Below are positions 1 to 5,138 of a stretch of DNA of 5,138 nucleotides, piece after piece. Each line of letters begins with the position of its first letter. The first letter of the stretch is position 1. The notes under the pieces were generated by a model, which was given only the letters and a program-made list of their open reading frames with translations, was not told where the DNA came from and ran no database searches. Source of the stretch: Flavobacterium sp. GTDB taxonomy: Bacteria > Bacteroidota > Bacteroidia > Flavobacteriales > Flavobacteriaceae. A program made the position numbers and the translations under genes. The DNA is taken from NCBI GenBank assembly GCA_003449615.1, contig DMHA01000185.1:1-5138 (forward strand), given 5' to 3'.

Positions 1-41
1 TCATCAATATATAAAAGAAATTTCAATATTGTAACTCTTTA

Positions 42-530
42 TTATTTATTGACTTTAAGTGAATCCGTTTGCTTTTTTAACTTTAATTTTTGCTTAGCTT
101 TTTTTATTGAATCGGCTTCTTTTTTTTCTTTTAGTTTTTTCTTGGCTTTTGCATTCAACATTTTTTTCTTAGCTTCGGCTTTTATCAATGAATTTACTTG
201 ATTTTTTTCCTTGTCCAATCGAGTTTTAATCTGATTGTACATTTTTTCATATTCCTTATAGTCAGCAGCATAATATATATTACTTTGTGCAAATTGGATA
301 CTATCTATTTTATATTTTTTATAAATGTATTGGTTTGATGTGTATTTAATGGAGTCCATCAAGGCAGGATTTTGTGCTTTCATTCCTTCCAAAAGGGACA
401 AGTCATACATAATATCGACCATTTTTTCTCTTTCGATTAAGCGTTTTGGTTTCTTGACTAGCTCATTTTTACAGCCAACAAGAAGAATCAAAACAATAAA
501 AAAAGTAAAAAATGGAAGTGTTTTTTTCAT
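42..530 (-). CDS. DUF4296 domain lipoprotein with lysine-rich C-terminal tail
   Basis: A 162-residue predicted lipoprotein of unknown function. The N terminus is a type II signal peptide: MKK, a hydrophobic stretch at residues 5-18, then the lipobox LVGC with the lipidated cysteine at C20. Residues about 27-105 match the DUF4296 pattern as I remember it: LIEREKMVDIMYDLSLLEG, then a YKKYKIDSIQF segment and an aromatic, charged helix. The tail (117-162) is extremely basic, with 20 lysines in 46 residues and two related blocks, KEADSIK and KQTDSLK; it is probably helical. No acidic run follows C20, so the known flavobacterial surface-export signal is not evident. I infer a periplasm-facing outer membrane anchor. 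It is the last visible gene of the minus-strand operon, 10 bases after the dihydroorotase stop. The gene contains A-runs of 7-8 bases in Lys codons. Family call fairly sure; function unknown. Confidence 0.85.
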   Translation of the reverse strand: MKKTLPFFTFFIVLILLVGCKNELVKKPKRLIEREKMVDIMYDLSLLEGMKAQNPALMDSIKYTSNQYIYKKYKIDSIQFAQSNIYYAADYKEYEKMYNQIKTRLDKEKNQVNSLIKAEAKKKMLNAKAKKKLKEKKEADSIKKAKQKLKLKKQTDSLKVNK

Positions 531-540
531 TTATAGCTTA

Positions 541-1881
541 TTATCTCTCAAACAACAACCGTTTTCCGGCTCGAATATCCTTAACTTTGAAAGCAGCATA
601 AACCAATTGTCCGTTTACAAAAGTATGTGTAATTCTGGATTTGAAAGTAAAACCTTCAAACGGTGACCAACCGCATTTTGCTAAAATATTTTCTTTTTTC
701 ACACTCCAAGGTAAACCTGAATTTACGATAACCAAATCGGCATAATAGCCTTCTTTGATGAAACCACGTTTTTCGATTTTGAAAAGTTTGGCGGGATTGT
801 GGCACATTTTTTCGACAATTTTTTCAATGCTAATTTTCCCTTGATGATAGGCTTCAAACATAGCCACAACGGCGTGTTGCACGAGCGGTCCGCCAGAAGG
901 AGCTTTCAAATAGGATTGTTTTTTTTCTTCTAAAGTGTGTGGTGCGTGATCGGTCGCTATGACATCAATCCTGCCATCAATTAGGGCTTCCCACAATACT
1001 TTTCGGTCATTGGCTGTTTTTACAGCAGGATTCCATTTGATTAAATTGCCTTTGGTTGCATAATCATCATTGGTAAACCACAAATGATGAATACATACTT
1101 CCGCAGTAATTTTCTTTTCTTCCAACGGGATTTTATTGGTAAACAAATCCATTTCTTTGGCTGTCGAAAGATGAAAAACGTGTAATCTTGCTCCCGTTTT
1201 TTTGGCCAAAGCAATAGCTTTGGAAGACGAAAGATAACAAGCTTCTTCGCTCCTGATGAGATGATGTGCCGTCACAGGAATATCTTCGCCATACTCCGCT
1301 TTGAATTTTTCTAAGTTGTTTTTTATCGTGGTTTCATCCTCGCAATGCACAGCAATCAACAATGATGTACTTGAAAATATTTTTTCTAAAACTTCATCAT
1401 TATCGACCAACATATTTCCTGTTGATGAACCCAAAAATATTTTTATTCCTGCAACATTCCTCGGATTTGTTTTTAGAACCTCATCGAGATTATCATTGGT
1501 TGCACCCATCATAAATGAATAATTGGAGAATGATTTCTGGGCAGCAATTTGATATTTTTCCTCCAAAATTTCTTGGGTTACGGCATTCGGAACTGTATTG
1601 GGTTGTTCGATAAAAGAAGTGATTCCGCCAGCAACCGCAGCTCTTGACTCGGATTCGATATCTCCTTTATGCGTTAGTCCGGGTTCTCTAAAATGTACTT
1701 GATCATCAATGGCTCCTGGAATTAAATAATTGCCTTCGGCATCAATAATCTTACAATCTGAGGATTTTGCACTGATTGTTTCCGAAATTTCGACAATTAA
1801 GTCGTTTTCGATTAAGACATCGCCTTCAAAAATAGTTCCTTCGTTTACTATTTTGGCATTTTTTATTAAAACCTTATTCAT
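541..1881 (-). CDS. pyrC: Dihydroorotase-type amidohydrolase
   Basis: A 446-residue cytosolic amidohydrolase, expected to interconvert N-carbamoyl-aspartate and dihydroorotate in de novo pyrimidine synthesis. An N-terminal beta-sandwich part (1-55) leads into the metal-dependent barrel starting at DDQVHFREPG (59-68). Other visible site residues are K147 in GIKIFLGSSTGN (a candidate carboxylated lysine), H179 in VHCEDE, H237 in HVFHLST, N284 in KWNPA, and catalytic D311 in ATDHAPHT. The C terminus returns to the sandwich (THTFVNGQLVY, 419-428). The first histidine of the usual HxH metal motif is Gln61. I recall QVH in other Bacteroidota homologues, so this is probably a lineage trait rather than decay. 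Length suits the family. An SD-like AGGA lies 8 bases before the ATG, in the 12-base gap after the mannosyltransferase gene. A hydantoinase or allantoinase-like activity is a less likely alternative. Confidence 0.9.
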   Translation of the reverse strand: MNKVLIKNAKIVNEGTIFEGDVLIENDLIVEISETISAKSSDCKIIDAEGNYLIPGAIDDQVHFREPGLTHKGDIESESRAAVAGGITSFIEQPNTVPNAVTQEILEEKYQIAAQKSFSNYSFMMGATNDNLDEVLKTNPRNVAGIKIFLGSSTGNMLVDNDEVLEKIFSSTSLLIAVHCEDETTIKNNLEKFKAEYGEDIPVTAHHLIRSEEACYLSSSKAIALAKKTGARLHVFHLSTAKEMDLFTNKIPLEEKKITAEVCIHHLWFTNDDYATKGNLIKWNPAVKTANDRKVLWEALIDGRIDVIATDHAPHTLEEKKQSYLKAPSGGPLVQHAVVAMFEAYHQGKISIEKIVEKMCHNPAKLFKIEKRGFIKEGYYADLVIVNSGLPWSVKKENILAKCGWSPFEGFTFKSRITHTFVNGQLVYAAFKVKDIRAGKRLLFER

Positions 1882-1889
1882 TTTGAGTT

Positions 1890-1893
1890 TCCT
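1890..1893 (-). promoter_or_regulatory. SD-like AGGA before the dihydroorotase start
   Basis: On the minus strand AGGA sits 8 bases before the ATG at 1881, in the 12-base gap between the mannosyltransferase stop and the dihydroorotase start. Spacing suits a Shine-Dalgarno site, but flavobacteria seldom depend on one, so it may be chance. No comparable purine block is evident before the other starts in the window. Confidence 0.3.
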
Positions 1894-2619
1894 TTATAAG
1901 GTGTTAAATAATTTTTTTAAACGCAAAGCAATAACTCCTAAAATGGCTTCTTTAAAAATGGCACTGCTCATCTTGGATTGTCCTTTTGTTCTATCAGTAA
2001 AAATAATTGGAACCTCAACAATTTGAAAATTCTTGCAAAATGTTCGGTATTTCATTTCAATTTGAAAAGCATAACCTACAAATTTTATTTTATCCAAATT
2101 GATACCAACTAAAACTTCGCTTTTGTAACAAATGAATCCAGCTGTAGCATCGTGAATTTTCATTCCTGTAATAAATCGCACATAAACCGAGGCAAAATAG
2201 GACATCAATACTCGATTTAAAGGCCAGTTTACGACATTTACACCTGTTACATACCGAGAGCCGATGGCCAAATCTGATCCGCCAAAATGACAAGCATCGT
2301 ACAATTTTTCTAAGTCATTTGGATTATGAGAAAAATCGGCATCCATTTCAAACACATAATCATAATTGTGTTCCAAAGCCCATCTAAAACCGTGAACATA
2401 AGCAGTTCCTAGACCTAATTTTCCCATTCTTTTTTCTAAAAACAGCCTTCCTTCGAATTCAGATTGAAGCAAACTTACTTTTTCGGCGGTATGATCGGGT
2501 GAATTATCATCAATAACTAATACATGAAAAGGTTTGTGCTGAGAAAGCACAGCCCTAATAATGCTTTCGATGTTCTCAATTTCGTTATAGGTAGGAATTA
2601 TAACAATACAATCATTCAT
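1894..2619 (-). CDS. Polyprenol monophosphomannose synthase (DPM1-like family 2 glycosyltransferase)
   Basis: A 241-residue GT-A fold glycosyltransferase, expected to transfer mannose (or another hexose) from a GDP-sugar to polyprenyl phosphate on the cytoplasmic membrane face, supplying a lipid-linked donor for envelope glycans or protein O-glycosylation. Motifs in order: PTYNE (9-13), IDDNSPD (36-42), KLGLGTAYVHGF (67-78), the metal-binding DADFSH (93-98, D93 and D95), GSRY (120-123), HDATAGF (156-162) and FTDRTKGQSKMS (207-218). These fit bacterial DPM1-like enzymes closely. It lacks the C-terminal transmembrane pair found in longer dolichol-phosphate mannose or glucose synthases, so it is probably peripheral. 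The ATG places PTYNE at the normal distance from the N terminus. It is the first gene of the minus-strand operon, with a TAnnTTTG box about 20 bases upstream. Sugar specificity cannot be read with certainty. Confidence 0.9.
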   Translation of the reverse strand: MNDCIVIIPTYNEIENIESIIRAVLSQHKPFHVLVIDDNSPDHTAEKVSLLQSEFEGRLFLEKRMGKLGLGTAYVHGFRWALEHNYDYVFEMDADFSHNPNDLEKLYDACHFGGSDLAIGSRYVTGVNVVNWPLNRVLMSYFASVYVRFITGMKIHDATAGFICYKSEVLVGINLDKIKFVGYAFQIEMKYRTFCKNFQIVEVPIIFTDRTKGQSKMSSAIFKEAILGVIALRLKKLFNTL

Positions 2620-2638
2620 ATTTCGAGTAATTTCTTGG

Positions 2639-2646
2639 CAAAAGTA
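2639..2646 (-). promoter_or_regulatory. Candidate -7 box (TACTTTTG) for the mannosyltransferase operon
   Basis: The minus strand reads TACTTTTG, a full match to the Bacteroidota -7 consensus TAnnTTTG. Counting from that consensus, transcription would begin near 2635, giving a leader of about 16 bases before the ATG at 2619. A TTG lies at 2673-2671 with a 24-base spacer, slightly longer than the usual roughly 17-23, so the -33 element is weak. It would drive the mannosyltransferase, dihydroorotase and DUF4296 genes. Confidence 0.55.
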
Positions 2647-2708
2647 AACTTTTTATACGATTTGATTTCACAACAAACTTATAATAATATAATGAAATAA
2701 AAAATTAC

Positions 2709-2716
2709 TAATTTTG
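2709..2716 (+). promoter_or_regulatory. Candidate -7 box (TAATTTTG) for the DUF4271-hemD operon
   Basis: TAATTTTG followed by CACC matches the Bacteroidota -7 consensus TAnnTTTG. Only seven bases separate it from the ATG at 2724, so the predicted transcript would start at about 2720 with a leader of roughly four bases or none. No clear TTG sits at the expected -33 position. The divergent box at 2639-2646 shares the same intergenic region. Confidence 0.5.
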
Positions 2717-2723
2717 CACCAAT

Positions 2724-3395
2724 ATGATTGATAATCTACTTCATTTAAGGATAACCGAAAACAAGGATTGGGCTACAGTCTTGTTTGTCATTTCATTTGC
2801 TATCATTGCAATAACAAAATCTGCTTATGAAAATCGATTTGCCGACTTTGCAAAATTAATTTATTCTAATAAATACCTTACTCTTTACAAAGATGGAAGT
2901 CATCTCAATAACAGTTTTACCTTGACGTTATTTTTAGTACAACTTATTTCATTTACTTTTTTTATTCAAATTTCACTTTTTCACTTTGAATATGCTTCAA
3001 AAACAGACTGGATTTTGTTCATTCAGATAATTACGTTCCTGATATACTTTGTTTTATCAAAATTTTTGATTGAAAAAATTATTGCCAACGCGTTCAATAT
3101 TGAAGAAATTGTAGCGCAATTTAACTTTCAGAAAGTTATTTTCAGAACATACATAGGTTTATTCTTATTGCCATTAAACGTTATATTGTTCTATAATGAT
3201 GTTGTTTCAAGAAATTTTATCACAATAATAATTTTTATAGTACTGATTTCATTTGTTTTAACTTATTTAATATCTATAAAAAATCATCAAAATATAATAT
3301 TTGGTAAGTTGTTTTATTTTATTTTATATCTTTGCACTCTCGAAATAGGACCTTATTATTTCTTGTATTATTGGTTCACGAAAGGTAATGCTTAG
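2724..3395 (+). CDS. DUF4271 domain integral membrane protein
   Basis: A 223-residue polytopic inner membrane protein of unknown function. Hydrophobic segments suggest six helices at about 17-33, 65-86, 96-116, 138-157, 165-185 and 195-217. The N-terminal ENKDWATVLFV and the following ITKSAYENRF stretch, plus the C-terminal LYLCTLEIGP motif (201-210), match my memory of the Bacteroidota-specific DUF4271 family. No catalytic motif is visible. The length is normal for the family. It is the first gene of a plus-strand pair, with hemD starting 3 bases after its stop. The pairing with hemD seems conserved in flavobacteria as I recall, which hints at shared expression but does not prove a role in heme synthesis. 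The start is supported by the ENKDW block near the N terminus; a predicted promoter box lies unusually close to it. Confidence 0.85.
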   Translation: MIDNLLHLRITENKDWATVLFVISFAIIAITKSAYENRFADFAKLIYSNKYLTLYKDGSHLNNSFTLTLFLVQLISFTFFIQISLFHFEYASKTDWILFIQIITFLIYFVLSKFLIEKIIANAFNIEEIVAQFNFQKVIFRTYIGLFLLPLNVILFYNDVVSRNFITIIIFIVLISFVLTYLISIKNHQNIIFGKLFYFILYLCTLEIGPYYFLYYWFTKGNA

Positions 3396-3398
3396 TAA

Positions 3399-4157
3399 AT
3401 GTCAAATATGAAAGTAAAAACAATTTTGGTGTCGCAGCCCGAGCCTAAAGTGGAAAATTCTCCTTACTTTGAACTTCAAAATAAGCATAAAGTAAAAGTT
3501 GACTTTAGATCTTTTATACACGTCGAAGGGGTTAGCGCTAAAGAGATTAGACTTCAAAAAATAGATTTAAACAATTTTACAGCCATCATTTTGACTAGTA
3601 AAAATGCCGTGGATCACTTTTTTAGAGTGGCTGAGGAAATGCGATACAAAGTTCCCGAAGGATTGAAATATTTTTGTCAATCTGAAGCAATCGCATTTTA
3701 TTTGCAAAAATACGTAGTGTATCGCAAACGAAAAATTTATGTTGGCCCAAAAGATTTCGCCGATTTAACTCCTCTTTTCAAGAAATATAAAGATGAGAAA
3801 TTCCTTTTGCCCGCTTCAGACCAACTCAATGCCGATGCTCCTATAACCTTAAACAATCTAAAAGTCGATTGGACTCAGGCCGTTTTTTACAAAACGGTGG
3901 TTAGTGATTTATCTGATTTGGCCGATGTTTATTATGATGTATTGGCTTTCTTTAGTCCATCTGGAATTAAATCTTTATTTAGTAATTTTCCTGACTTCGA
4001 ACAAAATAATACACGAATTGCAGTTTTTGGAAGCACAACTCAAAAAGCAGCATTAGAAAAAGGATTACGAATTGACATCCTAGCTCCAACTCCCGAAACA
4101 CCTTCGATGACAATGGCATTAGAAAAATATATCTCGGAAGCCAATAAGGGGAAATAA
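3399..4157 (+). CDS. hemD: Uroporphyrinogen-III synthase
   Basis: A 252-residue soluble enzyme of the HemD family, which cyclises hydroxymethylbilane with inversion of ring D to give uroporphyrinogen III, the precursor of heme and other tetrapyrroles. Visible family features are ILVSQPEP at the N terminus (9-16), AIILTSKNAV (62-71), YVGPKDFADL (114-123), FLLPASDQ (135-142), VFYKTV (162-167) with the conserved Tyr164, FFSPSGI (184-190), VFGSTT (209-214) and APTPETPSMTMAL (229-241). The two-lobed arrangement and length are normal. Sequence in this family is poorly conserved, but these motifs together are convincing. The start is ATG at 3399; an in-frame ATG at 3408 (residue 4, MKVKTILV) is a credible alternative and fits the homologues I recall better. 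It probably depends on the DUF4271 promoter for transcription and ends 32 bases before a strong stem-loop. Confidence 0.9.
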   Translation: MSNMKVKTILVSQPEPKVENSPYFELQNKHKVKVDFRSFIHVEGVSAKEIRLQKIDLNNFTAIILTSKNAVDHFFRVAEEMRYKVPEGLKYFCQSEAIAFYLQKYVVYRKRKIYVGPKDFADLTPLFKKYKDEKFLLPASDQLNADAPITLNNLKVDWTQAVFYKTVVSDLSDLADVYYDVLAFFSPSGIKSLFSNFPDFEQNNTRIAVFGSTTQKAALEKGLRIDILAPTPETPSMTMALEKYISEANKGK

Positions 4158-4160
4158 ATA

Positions 4161-4184
4161 TCAATGGCAATTTCAATAACAATG
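4161..4184 (+). repeat. Two-unit remnant of a 12-base repeat (TCAATGGCAATT)
   Basis: Directly after the hemD stop lies one perfect TCAATGGCAATT unit (4161-4172) and one degenerate unit TCAATAACAATG (4173-4184). The same unit forms a longer array at 5070-5138 in the same orientation. The stretch 4160-4177 is identical over 18 bases to 5069-5086. It is noncoding and lies upstream of the terminator stem. Confidence 0.75.
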
Positions 4185-4189
4185 CCAAT

Positions 4190-4244
4190 AAAAAATTCCA
4201 AATTCCAATAACTTTAGAGTCTATTGGAATTTGGAATTTTTTTT
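4190..4244. terminator. Bidirectional intrinsic terminator between hemD and the metallopeptidase
   Basis: The left arm 4190-4210 and right arm 4222-4242 are exact reverse complements over 21 bases, with an 11-base loop (4211-4221) that can pair a little further as ACT with AGT. The right arm ends in a run of eight T (4237-4244) and the left arm begins with six A, so transcripts in either direction end in U-rich sequence. It lies between two convergent genes and fits a shared terminator. Each arm is built from two TTGGAATTT units, which recur just downstream. Confidence 0.85.
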
Positions 4245-4284
4245 ATTTTGGAATTTCCCTTTGGAATTTAAAATTTTGGAATTT
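4193..4284. repeat. Cluster of TTGGAATTT units
   Basis: Five plus-orientation copies of TTGGAATTT start at 4224, 4231, 4248, 4261 and 4276. Two inverted copies (AAATTCCAA) lie at 4193-4201 and 4200-4208 in the left arm of the terminator. The last direct copy ends seven bases before the metallopeptidase stop codon. The cluster is noncoding and low in complexity. Confidence 0.75.
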
Positions 4285-4290
4285 TTATTA

Positions 4291-4974
4291 TTACCTTCTA
4301 CCTCCCATATAAATGGAAACATAATACAACAAAGTCGCAATCGAACCCAAAGCAGCAACTACATAAGTTCTCGCGGCCCATTTCAAAGCATCTTTTGCTC
4401 CAGCTTGCTCTTGTTGCGACAACATTCTTTTGTTTTCTAACCAAGCCAATGCACGATTACTAGCGTCATATTCTACTGGCAAAGTCACTATTGAAAACAA
4501 AGTCGTGGCGGCAAAAATCACGATTCCTACCAATAAAAGTGATGGAAAAGTTTTAATCATCAAAATCCCTGCAAGCAAAATCCATTGCATATAAGATGAA
4601 GCTACATTCACCACTGGAACCAACTGCGAACGCAAAGTAAGCCAGCTATAAGCTGTGGCGTGTTGCACAGCGTGACCACATTCGTGAGCGGCAACCGCTG
4701 CTGCTGCAGCATTTCGTTGGTTGTAAACGGCTTCGCTCAAATTGACCGTTTTATCCACCGGATTGTAATGATCGGTCAATTGTCCTTCTACTGAAATGAC
4801 ATTTACATCACGAATTCCGTGATCAGCGAGCATTTTTTCAGCAATTTCTTTTCCTGACATTCCGTTTTGTAAATGCAATTTGGAGTACAATTCAAATTTA
4901 CTTTTTAATCGTGCACTTACTAACCAGCTTGCTAGCATTATTAAACCCGCTAAAATCAAATATCCCATTCCCAT
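4291..4974 (-). CDS. Membrane zinc metallopeptidase (YugP-like, Zn_peptidase_2 family)
   Basis: A 227-residue integral membrane protease-like protein resembling Bacillus YugP. The N-terminal helix is at 4-20, and further hydrophobic helices lie at about 117-137, 143-163 and 203-221. The zinc motif is HECGH (97-101): H97 and H101 would bind zinc and E98 would act as the base. E168 in LPVEYDAS (165-172) is the likely third ligand. LTDHYNP (66-72) and NLSEAVY (78-84) are also family hallmarks. The active site follows the first helix and probably faces one side of the membrane close to it; the substrate is unknown. Length is typical of the family. It is a single minus-strand gene convergent with hemD. 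An in-frame ATG at residue 3 (4968) is an alternative start. The upstream region holds a TAnnTTTG box and a perfect palindrome, which suggests its own regulated promoter. Confidence 0.9.
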   Translation of the reverse strand: MGMGYLILAGLIMLASWLVSARLKSKFELYSKLHLQNGMSGKEIAEKMLADHGIRDVNVISVEGQLTDHYNPVDKTVNLSEAVYNQRNAAAAAVAAHECGHAVQHATAYSWLTLRSQLVPVVNVASSYMQWILLAGILMIKTFPSLLLVGIVIFAATTLFSIVTLPVEYDASNRALAWLENKRMLSQQEQAGAKDALKWAARTYVVAALGSIATLLYYVSIYMGGRR

Positions 4975-4999
4975 AATTTTATTTTTTAAGTTATTTTTC

Positions 5000-5012
5000 T
5001 TTGATCATCAAA
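5000..5012. repeat. Short palindrome in the metallopeptidase leader
   Basis: TTTGAT-C-ATCAAA is a perfect inverted repeat with 6-base arms around one central base. It lies just downstream of the predicted transcription start of the metallopeptidase gene. In AT-rich DNA a palindrome this short can occur by chance. Confidence 0.4.
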
Positions 5013-5020
5013 TTTTAAAC

Positions 5021-5028
5021 CAAATGTA
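5021..5028 (-). promoter_or_regulatory. Candidate -7 box (TACATTTG) for the metallopeptidase
   Basis: The minus strand reads TACATTTG, a full match to the Bacteroidota -7 consensus TAnnTTTG. Transcription would begin near 5017, giving a leader of about 43 bases. No TTG is present at the expected -33 distance; the only nearby TTG has an 8-base spacer and lies inside the palindrome at 5032-5048. Confidence 0.5.
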
Positions 5029-5031
5029 AAA

Positions 5032-5048
5032 AATGTCAATTTGACATT
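5032..5048. promoter_or_regulatory. 17-base perfect palindrome, candidate operator
   Basis: AATGTCAA-T-TTGACATT has perfect 8-base arms around one central base. Relative to the predicted metallopeptidase start it would cover about -15 to -31, the spacer between the -7 and -33 positions, where a dimeric regulator could block or aid polymerase. The arms are too closely spaced for a transcribed hairpin, which favours a protein-binding site. No regulator can be named from the sequence. Confidence 0.45.
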
Positions 5049-5069
5049 CGTTAAAAATTCTTTAAAAAA

Positions 5070-5138
5070 TCAATGGCAATTTCAATGGCAATTTCAATGG
5101 CAATTTCAATGGCAATATCAATGGCAATTTCAATGGCA
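5070..5138 (+). repeat. Tandem array of a 12-base unit (TCAATGGCAATT), cut by window end
   Basis: Five full units (starting 5070, 5082, 5094, 5106 and 5118) and nine bases of a sixth are visible. Only the fourth unit differs, ending in A rather than T. There are no spacers, so this is a minisatellite-like array, not a CRISPR. It lies upstream of the metallopeptidase promoter region and continues past the window. A degenerate pair of units sits on the other side of that gene at 4161-4184. Confidence 0.9.

Noticed and set aside
1..41. Start of a further operon gene on the minus strand at ATG 4-2, or an operon terminator
   Set aside because: Only four bases would be visible, so no gene can be supported; no stem-loop with a T-run is present, so the operon may continue leftwards but this cannot be decided here.
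325..666. Plus-strand open frame of 113 codons
   Set aside because: It runs antisense across the DUF4296 5' end and the dihydroorotase 3' end, shows no family features, and both sense genes are convincing.
1301..2026. Plus-strand open frames at 1301-1522 and 1730-2026
   Set aside because: They are antisense to the dihydroorotase and mannosyltransferase genes, with no recognisable domain; shadow frames.
4164..4211. 15-codon open frame after hemD beginning Met-Ala-Ile-Ser
   Set aside because: It is translated entirely from the 12-mer repeat and the terminator arm; no support as a gene.
4231..4440. Plus-strand open frame of 69 codons
   Set aside because: It begins inside the terminator stem and its repeat units and then runs antisense to the metallopeptidase 3' end.
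5070..5138. CRISPR array or repetitive protein gene
   Set aside because: Units are 12 bases with no spacers, so it is not CRISPR; the open frame is a consequence of the period being a multiple of three, and the region has no promoter or start context of its own.

Overview
The window looks like an ordinary housekeeping stretch of chromosome from a member of the Flavobacteriaceae (Bacteroidota), most likely Flavobacterium or a close relative. The basis is AT-rich DNA, promoter-like TAnnTTTG boxes typical of Bacteroidota, almost no Shine-Dalgarno sequences, and protein families confined to or characteristic of this phylum (DUF4296 and DUF4271). The genus assignment is inferred from remembered family resemblance; no search was run.

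Layout. Three minus-strand genes form a tight operon read right to left: a DPM1-like polyprenol-phosphate mannosyltransferase (2619-1894), a dihydroorotase-type amidohydrolase (1881-541) and a lysine-tailed DUF4296 lipoprotein (530-42), with gaps of 12 and 10 bases. A 104-base divergent intergenic region (2620-2723) carries one TAnnTTTG box per direction. To its right, two plus-strand genes form a second operon: a six-helix DUF4271 membrane protein (2724-3395) and uroporphyrinogen-III synthase HemD (3399-4157), 3 bases apart. A convergent 133-base gap (4158-4290) holds a short 12-mer repeat remnant and a perfect 21-bp stem-loop that can terminate transcription both ways. A minus-strand membrane zinc metallopeptidase with an HECGH motif (4974-4291) follows. 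The last 164 bases hold its candidate promoter, a 17-bp perfect palindrome and a 12-base tandem repeat that runs off the window end.

Functionally the genes cover lipid-linked mannose donor synthesis, pyrimidine synthesis, an envelope lipoprotein, heme/tetrapyrrole synthesis and envelope proteolysis. I see no defence system, mobile element, RNA gene or clearly new system. The points most worth a second look are the Gln replacing the first His of the dihydroorotase HxH motif, the 12-mer repeats flanking the metallopeptidase gene, the terminator made from repeat units, and the palindrome in the metallopeptidase promoter spacer.
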